64,000 nucleotides of DNA from NCBI GenBank assembly GCA_905250115.1, contig CAJNOI010000073.1, positions 399,040 through 463,039 on the forward strand, read 5' to 3'. The stretch comes from Adineta steineri. Taxonomy: Eukaryota > Rotifera > Eurotatoria > Adinetida > Adinetidae. Under the pieces are notes generated by a model. It was not told the DNA's origin. It saw only the letters and a program-made list of their open reading frames with translations, and did no database searches. Of this stretch, positions 38,201-48,762 are shown in pieces. The position numbers and the translations under genes are program-made. Within the stretch, counting starts at the first letter, position 1, and the number at the start of each line of letters is the position of its first letter.

Positions 38201-40134
38201 ATTGAGAATAATTATTTTATTTTTCATACTTCGATGATGACAAAAGGTTGCATGGGGTAAATAAGCTCGTCGAATATCCCAAACATGAATATGTTGATCA
38301 CTAGTACGTGTAAAAGATGCAATATGATAACGACATGCTGGACGCCAACTAAATTTTGTTACTTGACCAAATGTATATACTGTAAATAATGGATCTTGTC
38401 GATTATCATTACCTTTCGCATCCCAAACCTTTTTATTTTAATTTAAAAAAAAAGTGAAGAAATTGTTTTTTCCGCAAATGCGTGATTTTAACTTACACGT
38501 ATGGTTCGATCATGACCGCCAGTACCACCGGTAGCAAGCCAAGAACGTTCATGAGGATTCCATGCAACACATAATACTTTATCTCGTGTAAGTACAGAAA
38601 ATTCAGGTTGTGCTGGCTGTCGAATATCCCAAATCTATAAAAAAAAATATAGGAGAATAAGATTTGTTTTCTTTTATCGATATTATAATAACTTACAGGT
38701 ACAGAATATTGATCACTTATTGCAGCAGCAAATTTATCTGTATTCGAGATATTGATATCAATATCACGAAATCCTTCTTTACTTGTATGTCGAAATGTTG
38801 TTACAACTCTACCATTATCATTTATTCGACAATCAGTTAACTAAAAATAAAACAAATATTTATATGAATAGAATAAATAACAGAAGTCATTTCTATTATG
38901 TAGATTCTTTTCTGAACAATACAAGGCTTAAATCGATCTCTTATTTAACACGTCGAAAATAACTTTTAAACATAGGCTCGATGTTTTTTTTACATGCAAT
39001 ACATGATTCAAATTGCCTCTCTTAGAATAATACTGAACTAACTCTATCGGAGACACGATAATTTTATATATATATAAACGAGCTAGGAAGTACCAAACGT
39101 TTCAGAAATAAAATATGACGAAGAAGAGAATATGTCTGAACAACATATAGAGCAGGAAACTGGTCAGGTTAACAAACGGAGCGAAAAGAAAAAAATGCAG
39201 ACAAGTGTCCACAGAATGAAAACAGTACAAGAAACCATTCTGCTTAGCATGCTTTATGAGTGTTACTATACATCATTACTGGAACTAACGACTATTCTTT
39301 TATTTCCATTTAAATTGGTAAAGAAGAAAAGTTTGTTTTATATTGAAACACTTTTTTGTAATAAAACATCTGAAATTGAGCATTCATTTTTTTCTCAAAT
39401 AAAAGCAAAGCGCTATGTTTTTTAGGATTTCATTATGTCCAGTGCATCATATGTGATGCACGGAACGTCTCAGTCCAAAGTATCGTGCATCACATATGAT
39501 GCACCGGGCAGTCAACGTGTTAATAAACCAAAAAAATACCTTTGCAGATCCATCTTGAGACGCAGTCAATAGCATATATGGATCTAAATGATAGAAATAT
39601 ACTTTTATTTAAGTTTTTCTCTATGCAATTTACGTTTTGGATGAAATTGTGTTCGATTAATAATTGTACTATGAAGATTCATTTGATTAACAATATCTAA
39701 TCGATTAATATCCCAGGTGTATAAATGTCCGCATGTACTACTTGCAGTGGCAAAACAATTTTCTGACGAAATAAAAAGGAATTTTTTTTATTATTTGAAT
39801 AAAACATGAAATTAATTAATTACCATCATGAGGACTCCAACTAACATCTTTAGGTTGTAATGCATATCGTGGTATAGCTGATGGTCTTGATGTATTACGA
39901 AAATCATAAAGTTCTTTAAACTGTTCAGTCTGATCAATTTGTTCAATAGAAAATAATTGAAAATCTATTTAAATAAAAATATAACATACAAAAACTCCTC
40001 AATTTTTAATTCTTACTCTGTTGTCCAGCAGCTATTAATCGATTATGAGCACAATTAAGTGCAAGTATCGATGTACCACGACGTACAGCAGAAGAAATTA
40101 TTGTTTGTTGATAATTTGTATTTATTTTATCCAT
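35207..40134 (-). CDS. WDR24: WDR24, GATOR2 complex subunit
   Basis: WD40-RING protein of GATOR2, which relieves GATOR1 inhibition of mTORC1 at the lysosome in response to amino acids. Fourteen exons (40134-40017, 39964-39824, 39762-39634, 39583-39540, 38840-38697, 38634-38497, 38428-38230, 38179-37448, 37373-37252, 37192-37011, 36087-35931, 35872-35758, 35700-35463, 35411-35207) give 887 aa, somewhat longer than vertebrate WDR24. The N-terminal WD40 propeller covers about 1-330 (TYTWDINR-like, WDIRQPAQPEF, GGHDRTIRVWD, HIHVWDIRRAY). A Ser/Arg/Asn-rich linker follows, then the helical middle with IRQTLWYYIEN and LQWLVMYIELLQKMRLF. The C-terminal zinc module is DFICSIC..CRVLFTFCGIC then HGGHIDHITAWF and CSHGCGHLC, diagnostic for WDR24. 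Introns 4 (699 bp) and 10 (923 bp) are far longer than the rest and carry repeats. The next gene on the same strand ends 163 bp upstream. Confidence 0.92.
36588..36920. repeat. GAAGTCT-rich degenerate repeat in WDR24 intron 10
   Basis: The word gaagtct, or close variants (aagtctc, aagtctt, aaatctt), recurs more than twenty times in about 330 bp. The spacing is irregular, about 8-12 bp. There is a higher-order duplication: aacagagacttca then gcatgaag occurs near 36592 and again near 36737. The block is intronic to WDR24 (intron 37010-36088). Confidence 0.75.
39132..39425 (+). other. 97-codon ORF inside WDR24 intron 4 (uncertain)
   Basis: Plus-strand frame antisense to WDR24, inside its 699-bp intron 4. 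It begins with a hydrophilic Gln/Lys-rich stretch (MSEQHIEQETGQVNKRSEKK), has a Leu-rich middle and a Lys-rich end, and stops 14 bp before the paired palindromes at 39442-39504. Composition is more protein-like than the neighbouring AT-driven frames, but I recognise no family. It may be part of an inserted mobile element together with the palindromes. It could equally be chance. Confidence 0.2.
39442..39504. repeat. Pair of inverted 20-bp near-palindromes (hairpin) in WDR24 intron 4
   Basis: Positions 39442-39461 (gtgcatcatatgtgatgcac) and 39485-39504 (gtgcatcacatatgatgcac) are perfect reverse complements, separated by 23 bp. Each arm is itself almost palindromic. The pair could fold as one 20-bp stem or as two small hairpins. 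Confidence 0.85.
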
Positions 40135-40297
40135 ACCAATCGATCATCTTATGTATTTAATACAATATATAAAAACAAAACAAAAAAGGAAAAATAATTA
40201 CATTTATTTATTATAAAATAAAAAAATAAAATTTTGTCGGGTTATTTAAAAAAATAAACTAATTAAGATCAGAAAATATAAATTTAATTGACTAAAT

Positions 40298-41451
40298 TTA
40301 AATTGCACGATGAAGTATTGATCGAACTTGTTCATAAGTTATAAACAATGTACCGGTAGCTAAAAAAGTACGAATGAGAGTCGGTAATAAACCTGCATAG
40401 AGAGCAAGAAAACCTATAAAATAAAAATAAATATTTTGAATTAATTGAAAAACACCCAAAGAATTTCTACCTTCATGTTTTATTATATTTAAAGTATATT
40501 TTACGAAATTGATTTTTGGATTAAATACTTGTATACGTGATTTGATTGCATCAATAGGAAACATAATTATCCAAAAACATATACCAGCCATTCCACCGGA
40601 TATCCAAGTTTTTATAAAACCTATAGAGAGATGATTAACATAACATTTATGAATGTAGATTTTATTACCAATATCGCCTTTTTTTTGATTTTCATTGATT
40701 AAAAGTGATCTTGTTAATTCATAACCTCCAAAAAAACATCCATAACCTGGACATTCTCTCATTAATGTTGTTGTTAAACCACGAAATAAACCACGAACAC
40801 CTTCCTGACGTATTATATTGCGAGTCATATCAATTGGTGAGCTAAAAAAACATTGAAAATTAAGCCAAGAAATATGTTTCTTAAAAAATATTTTTACATT
40901 ATTTTATTTTTTACATTTGATGAATTTATCATTGGCATATCATTCAATGTTTGTATTCGACATTTAATTAATTCAACTGGACATAATGCAAATGATGAAA
41001 ATACAGCTGCAAAACTTCCAGCTGCCATATTTTCTAACGGAGTTAACTGTTCTTTATCTGTTTTATTTCTTACTAAAGCAATCATATTTTGACACTGACC
41101 ATAAGCCATAAATAAAATTCCATTCTCTAATATATTTATTTATTTAAAAAATTAATTTCGAAAAAAACAAATAAAAACCTGCAGCATTCGCAAGTACCGA
41201 TGGTAAAGTTCCAGCATAAAATCCACGTAAACCATCTCGATAGAAAATTTTTTGTCCACAATCTAAAGAATTTTTATAATGATTCGGAAATGTTTGTAAT
41301 TTAGTTTTGATTGTATCTAATGGTTGTCCAACATAAACTGACGCTGTTGCACCTTTATTGAATATTAGGAAATAATGTATTCGAAATAAAAATATGTAAT
41401 AATTTTACCGGTTATTCCACTTAAAAAGTCGATTATAGCATCAGAATTCAT
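40298..41451 (-). CDS. SLC25A15: Mitochondrial carrier, ornithine transporter type (SLC25A15-like)
   Basis: Inner mitochondrial membrane carrier that would exchange ornithine/citrulline or basic amino acids. Six exons (41451-41409, 41352-41179, 41126-40898, 40841-40669, 40620-40471, 40413-40298) give 294 aa, the usual carrier length. The three carrier repeats each have their signature: QPLDTIKTKLQTFP, CPVELIKCRIQT, FPIDAIKSRIQVF. ORC-type hallmarks are AENGILFMAYGQCQ, RECPGYGCFFGGYEL and LPTLIRTFLATGTLFITYE. Closest family by these motifs is SLC25A15/SLC25A2; exact substrate is inferred. Its start lies 201 bp from the divergent palmitoyltransferase gene. Confidence 0.9.
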
Positions 41452-41652
41452 TCTATTTAAGAGTTTTATTTTGTTTTCTTCCTTATTATTCCATCAGATT
41501 AATATTAGATTGCGCTAGTAGACATTCTAAATACTCTCTATTCAAACTGCAATTGGTCTGGATATAAAAACCAATAGGAAATTATATATTTGTTTTGTAG
41601 TATAATGTTTATTCCTTCTTATTGAATTAATTTAGATTCGAATAAAAAAAAA
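41452..41652. promoter_or_regulatory. Shared divergent promoter gap
   Basis: Only 201 bp separate the minus-strand carrier start (41451) from the plus-strand palmitoyltransferase start (41653). Both core promoters and 5' UTRs must fit here, so a bidirectional promoter is likely. A gggcg-type GC box is not seen; the DNA is AT-rich. Confidence 0.5.
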
Positions 41653-43127
41653 ATGTTATGTCGAAAAGATCCATGTGGAATCGTCTGTATTGCATTAACA
41701 TATGCAATGCTTTTGCATTGTCTTTATGTTATTCTTTTTGTTTTAATTCTGCCATTATTTAACGAAAGGTTTATTTTATTTTATTCATAATATATAAAAA
41801 TAAATAAAATCTTTTTTTTTGTCTTTAGTCTTTATGGAACATTGAATGCGTTAATTATTTGTACACTTGTTTTTTTTTCAATTATTTCACATGGACGTGC
41901 AGCATATTTTGATCCAGGTTTTGTACCATTACCAAAAAAAGCAATTGATTTTTCCGATGTCAAAAATGGTGATAGTTCAAATAATCTTATAAAAGTAAAA
42001 AATTATCAAAAGTATTTTCTTTTAATAAAGTTTTCTTTTTATTCAGCCAACTGAAGAAGGTTGGACAGGTACGTAAGACAACGTTTGTTTATTTAATAAA
42101 TAAAAATATATTGTTTTAATTAGTTTGTAATCGATGCGATACATATCGACCACCTCGTGCACATCATTGCAGGTAGATTTGATTTTTTTCTTTGATTTAA
42201 AAAATTAATATATCTCTTTTTTATTTAGGATATGCAAACGATGCGTCAGAAAGTAAGATATCATATTCATAGGCTATTTTTTAAAGAATATTCTATGAGC
42301 GCTTAGGATAACCCTTGTTAATCAATTAGACATAACAATTCTTTATTAGTCCGAAGTTACGAAACTTAGATCAGAATAGCCATCTAAAGGAGTATCTCTG
42401 AGTTCTATCCGCTTGATTCCATTGATTAAACATATAGTTGACGAATATTATTTTTATTTTAGATTGGATCATCATTGCCCATGTATGTCAAAATCGCATC
42501 AATGTAATTTTTTTATTAGAAAAATTATTTTTATTTTCAGGGGTGAACAATTGTGTCGGTGAATTTAATCAAAAATATTTCATTTTATTTCTTTTCTATA
42601 TTGGTAATAAAAATTAATAAATATATCATTGTAAAACTTTTATTCGAATCTATTAGGAGCAACAAGCGTTTATTCAGTAATATTTATTATCTGGACATTA
42701 ATTGTTTTTCCTGAAAAAACTGAAGCTCAGATGTAAGTTAATTATTTCTTATGTATTTATTCAATAAGTTTCTTTTTCTTCGCAAATTAAATAGAGTTCA
42801 TGCCGTAGTAATATGTGTTGAATCATGTTTATTTGGTATATTTGTTATAACGGTATTTGTTGATCAACTACAATCGATCGTAACTGATCGTAGTTTGATT
42901 GATAATTTAAAATTAAGCGAAAGTTCTCGAATGGCACAACAAATTCTCCCACCAAAACGTGTTCTATTTCGAAAAGTTTTTGGTTCTGGTAAGAATTTAA
43001 TCATTAACATTTCTTAATTTGTTTTTTATTTTATTTTATTTCAGGTCCATTGATATGTTGGTTATGTCCATTTGATTTAAATAAATCGAATCCACCGATT
43101 AATTCATCAGAAATGTACCATGTCTAA
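41653..43127 (+). CDS. DHHC-type protein S-palmitoyltransferase
   Basis: Integral Golgi/ER enzyme attaching palmitate to protein cysteines. Ten exons (41653-41768, 41829-41994, 42047-42068, 42124-42172, 42229-42252, 42463-42482, 42541-42603, 42657-42732, 42795-42988, 43045-43127) make 270 aa, typical for the small ZDHHC3/7/25 group. Layout: TM1 and TM2 near the N-terminus; Cys-rich domain with VCNRCDTYRPPRAHHC, ICKRCVRKLDHHC then PWVNNCVGEFNQKYF; TM3 and TM4; short tail. The catalytic DHHC is split from the following PW/VNNC block by an intron after position 42482. Exons 3, 5 and 6 are tiny (20-24 bp), so automatic predictors may miss them. Confidence 0.92.
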
Positions 43128-43296
43128 TGTAAACTTGTCTATTTTTTAAATGTGATCTGACATCTGTAACTAAATTCTCGAGAAAATATATTTCTCATAG
43201 TCATAACAAACAAAAATCTCACATTTTGATTTGTTTTTTAAATAATTAATTCAATTTTTAAGTAATAAATTTTTTTTGTAGATGAAATAATATATC

Positions 43297-46164
43297 ATGG
43301 CTCAAGCAGTAGCATCTAATTTTCGACGTCGTATTCTTGGTTCAAGGCAAGATACAACAAATGATGCATTGCCTATTACATTAAATTCAAATAATTCTTA
43401 TCAAAGCCGTCCATTTACACGTATTGATAAACGATCTATTGAAAAAGTATGGAAACAAATGGATCGTATTGTAAAATATTGTCAAATGCCAAAAATGAAT
43501 TTAAAAAATTCTCCACCATATATGCTTGATATTCTACCAGATTTTTATCAAATATTACGTGAAATAATTACGAATTATGAAGATCGTTTACATATATTAA
43601 ATGATATTGAATATTTTCGTATATTTATTGATAATCTTATTGATTTATGTACAAAAACAATTGAATGTTTTAAACGTGCTGGTCATCATATGTATGATGA
43701 ACAATCAAATTATCGAAAACAATTTATAAAATTTTCATTATATTTTTCACATAATTTAACTGAATTAAAATCTTTATTTAAAGATGGAATATTTGAAGGT
43801 GAACGTTTTCGTTTAACAAAACAAGAAGCAAATGAATTTTGGAAAAGTAATTTTAATGAAAGGTAAAAATAATAACAAACAACATAGTATTTATCTGTAA
43901 AAATAATTTTCATCTCCTAGAACTATTATACCATGGAAAGAATTTAAAGAAAAATTAAATTCTATTCATCAAATACATTCATATAATGAATCAATAGCTT
44001 TACAAAATACAATTGATTTAACAAATAATAATCATGTATCAATATTTGAATTTGATGTTTTTACAAGGTAAAAATCTATTATTAATAAAAATATTTTTGA
44101 GATGTTAGAAAAATAAATTACGCAATATATTTTCTAAGCATAAATTCGCTGTCCATTCATATTTTTCTGTTTCTTTTCTCTTGTAAACTATTTCGTTATG
44201 TCTTCATAGTATTACATATATATTTCAATGAGTTTAAAAGTCATTGCATAATTAGACATGTCTCCAATATAGATGTCAGGAGAAATACTTTTCTGGATTT
44301 CTATATCACCTTCTACTACTTCCATAAGACAATTTATATTATATAAAATAGATTATTTCATCCATGGTCATCACTATTAACCAACTGGAAATTATTAGCT
44401 ATAACTCATCCCGGTTTTATGGCATTTATGACATATGATGAAGTGAAAGCAATATTAACAAATTGTACGGATAAACCAGGTAGTTATGTATTTCGATTGA
44501 GTTGTACACGACTTGGTCAATGGGCTATCGGCTATGTAACATTACAAAATACAATACTTCAAACGATACCACAAACAAAACCATTAATTCAATCATTAAT
44601 CGATGGAGAACGAGAAGGATAGTAAGTTTAGGAATTTCAATTTTTCTTATTATAATAATAAAATAAAAATTTGTTTTTTCGTAGTTATAAATATCCCAAT
44701 GGAAAAAATCTTCATATTGATTTATCTTCGGCTTTAAGACCAACAGAATCTGATCGTATATTTGTATCCGAAGAAGAATTTTCAATATATTGTAATATGG
44801 GTACAAGTTTTGAATTATGTAAAATATGTTCAGTTAATAATAAAGATAGTAAAATTCAACCATGTGGTCATTTAATATGCCAAAGTTGTTTAATATCTTG
44901 GCAGGTAGAATTATGGCATATTTTTTTTTCCTTATTATTATAAAAAATATTTTATTAGAATCAAAAGAATATCAAACCGCCACCATTATGTCCATTTTGT
45001 CGTGGTGAAATAAAAGGTTTTGAATCCGTTATTGTTAATCCATTTGATAATTCAACAATAGAAAATAAAAAAGAATCAAGTCCAAATGAATTCGATGATG
45101 TAAATAAAGCGAACTTTAATTTTTGTTTAATTAAATTAATCTTGTTTATTTAGCAAAAGATAGACGCCAATCCAAATGTTCAAAACTTACAATCACTTGC
45201 AACTACTCGTCCAATAAATAATGAGAATAATCATAATATGAATGTTTTATCAGATAATCAAATATCTTCATCTCCTCCTCCTCCTCCTATTCCTCCTCGT
45301 CCTGTGAATATGAAATTAATTTCAAATATTCCTCAACGATTTCAATTACATCAATTTCCACCAGTAAATAATAATGATATTTTATTACTTCCATCACGAT
45401 CTTCAAGTATTAAGCAAAGACCATTATCATTAATATCATCAAGTGATAGTCTTAGTGATTCATTTAGTAAGAATATAAGTGAATTATAAAAAAACAATTT
45501 CAACGATTTTTCTTTTAGATCAATTATCATCTGCATCAGGAGATATACGTTCGACTAGTTCACAAAATGGTATTAATAATCATGTCAATTCTGAATATGA
45601 ATCTATAAAGTATGACTTTTGAATTTAAATCTTACCATAGCATTTATTTTGAGGGTGGGTGGGTGTGGGTTTGGGTTTAAGTCTGGGTTTGGCACCCAAA
45701 CTGTTTGGGGGATTGGGTACTAAACCCAAACTCACCAAACTTAAACAGTTTGGGTTCGGGTCATTGCCCAATCGTATCATCAATATCTCATGTTATATAA
45801 TTTATTTATTGCGATATTAGACTGACTGATCTATTTCATTCACTTTTTTGTTCATATAAATGTATTCAATTTCTACTGAATATTAACATTATCTTACAGA
45901 AAACATGTGAAGCAAACAATTATTTTCTTTTATATTTTTAGTCTATCTTCTAATGATCAATTTCGAACAATAGATGATATACGTAATCGATTAATATTAG
46001 AAAATAATATTGATCAGACACGTATTGAAGCTGTTTTAATCTTAACTCAAGGTTTATCATTATCGAAACAATATGAAATGTCTAAATTATTTCTTAATCA
46101 AGTAAAACATGAACAAGAAAAATTATCAGATCATAGTAGTATGATAATTAATGAATGCTTATGA
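43297..46164 (+). CDS. CBL: CBL-family RING E3 ubiquitin ligase
   Basis: Cytosolic adaptor/E3 that ubiquitinates activated tyrosine kinases and down-regulates receptors. Eight exons (43297-43862, 43921-44067, 44352-44621, 44685-44904, 44959-45099, 45154-45466, 45519-45609, 45942-46164) give 656 aa. The tyrosine-kinase-binding region has the four-helix bundle ([35 protein letters not shown]), the EF-hand part with [10 protein letters not shown], and the SH2-like part with [13 protein letters not shown] and [15 protein letters not shown]. In the linker [11 protein letters not shown] the key regulatory Tyr (human Y371) is kept, but the preceding human Y368 position is Phe. The RING starts at Cys373 ([29 protein letters not shown]). 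A Pro-rich SH3-binding tail ([10 protein letters not shown]) follows, then a C-terminal helical stretch that may be a diverged UBA. The start is close to the family N-terminus. Confidence 0.94.
45650..45775. repeat. G-rich GGGTTT/AAACCC repeat in CBL intron 7
   Basis: Intron 7 (45610-45941, 332 bp) contains gggtgggtgggtgtgggttt, then gggtttaag..gggtttgg, then the inverse aaacccaaac and a final tttgggttcgggt. The stretch is G-rich on the plus strand in an otherwise AT-rich intron, with inverted GGGTTT/AAACCC pieces. It resembles degenerate telomere-like or minisatellite DNA and could form G-quadruplexes. Confidence 0.7.
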
Positions 46165-46408
46165 ATCCAATTAATCAAAATTTGTCATTTTTTTTATCGA
46201 CAGTATATCTATTAAATCTGTTTTTCCTTTCTTCGATTTTCTTAAAAGAAAAATTTGTTAAGTTTTTTTTTTGTATATGTTTCTTAAATATAAAAATTAA
46301 TTTATTTGACAATTGATAATCTGTGTGTACGTGTGTATTTGTGTTTTTTTTATTTGTGTCTATACTAAAAATATGTTATATTTGTAGATAATAACAATTC
46401 TTAAAAGA

Positions 46409-48762
46409 ATGAAAGAAGATATTTCAAGTAAGTTTTGTTTTGTATAGATGAACGTAATTTTTCATTTCATTTCTGTATAGCAACATGCGTTGCTGCTGTT
46501 TTCTCTGACATCGAACCGGAACCTCAAGTATATTTCGTTTCCTTTTTTGATATTTTTATTTATAATCGAAATTTTCTAGTTGAAAGATATTGAAAAATTT
46601 ATGCGTGATCATGGTTGTCAACAAGATGTCGAGGGTGGTACAAATGAATTAGAAGATAAAGTTAAATCGATTATAAATGAATTAAGAAATGTACTTAAAG
46701 AAACAATAGCAGAAGGAGGTAAAGAAAACTATGATCTTTGTTAATTGATAGAGAAATAAAAAATATTTATTTTATTAGAAATGGAAATGTTTCTTAATTC
46801 CGTAATGAGTTTAATTTTACTTGTACCTGAAGATAAAATTAATCGACCGATTGCAAGTTTTTCCGAAGCAATTGTCAATGCAAATCTACCAGAAAAATAT
46901 GGACCAATGAAACTTCGAGTGTAAGTTAAAAAAAATCATAAAAGAAAAATATAATATGTATGTGTTTTCTATAGGTTAACAAATTTGATTTACGTTGTAC
47001 CAGAACGCAGTAATACGGATAAATATCGAATTCTAATTGATTTAATCAAATGTGCACGAAATCATCGATGCATTAATGCTGTTTCAGTTGGAATTAATCA
47101 GGTATTATTCAAAAAAACATATTATGTATTTTTCCACAGTAATCATGCTCGTTAGCACCTATAAACACGGTCACTAGCTCGCTAAATATGTGTGCATTAT
47201 GTCTCAATTTTAATAATCTCTAATATCATTGCTGTGTATATTTAAGTCAGATAGTTAGTTAATTTAGGAATTAGATAAAATACATCTAAAACACATCTAC
47301 ATCCATACTATGTTAACGTCCATTCTGACGAGTAATAGCTTTGCGGCCGACTTTCTGGAAAGCAAATTTCCGTGGAAAGCTTATGTTCATCAAGCACCTT
47401 CTTATAAATCTCGACCAGCTTATAACGAGGTTGTAAATACTTTTTATTTGAATTCTAGTATGGTCAACAATATGACGTACGAAATAGTCTTAGAGTATGT
47501 CGAAAGATAGAGCATCAAATATGATACAAAAAGAGACATATTCTAACAAAAATGTTTCACGTAAATAAGGCTTATATATATTTTTATTGTTAGTGATTAT
47601 AACTAGTACGAATACTTAAATTCTATTCTTATCTGCAAATAAAGATGACAATTAGACATAATATAGTTTTCAACTAATCTTAATAATAATCGGATTACAT
47701 TAAATATTATTTCAGTTGATAGTTCAGTATCGAACTATTAAATGTATTTTATTGTTGCAAGAATTACATTATTCATATTTTCAATCGTAGGTCAAAAAAT
47801 GGGTAAAAGATTGGAAAGTATCAACTGAACAAGTTCAAGAACTCTATCAAAGTATGCATGAAGCATATGCAGCTACTGGAGATTCGTATGTATTTTCCTT
47901 AAATATATTAATTTTATTTATGATTTATCTATTCTACTTTATCTCTAGTGCCAATGCTTTACAACTTTTACTGGAATTACTTGGTACATATACAAAAGAA
48001 ACAGCATCAAAAGCTCGTACTGATGCAATCAAGTATACATTTAAATAAAATTAATTTTATTATATATTCTTTTTCTTTTAATAGATGTATTATCAATAGT
48101 ATAAATGATCCTAATGTATTCGTTATGGATCATTTACTTTTACTTGAACCGGTGAAAGTTCTTGAAGGAGAAAATATTCATAATGTAAATCAATAATTAA
48201 TTTCGAATATTTTATTTTATTTTATTGTATTTATTTAGTTATTAAATATTTTTGTTTCCGGCCGTTTACAAGATTATTTAGAATTTTATAATAAGCAAAA
48301 AGCCTTTATTGAATCATCAGGTATAAATATAAATTTATCGAAGAAAATAATTAATTTATAATTATATATTTAGGTATTAAACATGATCGAAATGTAACCA
48401 AAATGCGTTTGTTAACATTTCTTCAAAGTGCTGAAAATCAAAAAGAAGTTACATTTGATACCATTGAAAAAGAAATGCAAATATCAACAGATGATATCGA
48501 ATCATTTATTATCGAAGGTAAATACGAAAAAAAAACAATAAATTAAAGTTATTTATTTATTTATTTGCTTTTAGCTGTTCGAACGAAAATGATACGTTGT
48601 AAAATCGATCATCTTGCTCGAAAAGTTATTATTGATAGTACTGTTCAACGAACATTTACAAAACAACATTGGCAATCATTAAAAGAAAAACTTGAAATAT
48701 GGAAAACAAACTTACTCATTATTAATAATAATCTTAAAACAATAGTAGCAACAGCAAAATAA
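46409..48762 (+). CDS. EIF3M: Eukaryotic translation initiation factor 3 subunit M
   Basis: PCI-domain subunit of eIF3, acting in 43S recruitment on the 40S ribosome. Eleven exons (46409-46427, 46481-46527, 46580-46718, 46779-46920, 46975-47101, 47791-47885, 47949-48032, 48085-48184, 48239-48320, 48374-48517, 48575-48762) give 388 aa, near the family's usual length. Diagnostic blocks: QVKKWVKDWKVSTEQV, LLGTYTKETASKARTDA, DPNVFVMDHLLLLEPVK then VLEGENIHNLLNIFVSGRL, TKMRLLTFLQSAENQKEVTF, the winged-helix part DTIEKEMQISTDDIESFII and AVRTKMIRCKID. The 19-nt first exon was chosen because it opens directly into the second exon in frame; the N-terminus is the least certain part. Intron 5 is 689 bp, far above the local norm. 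Confidence 0.93.
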
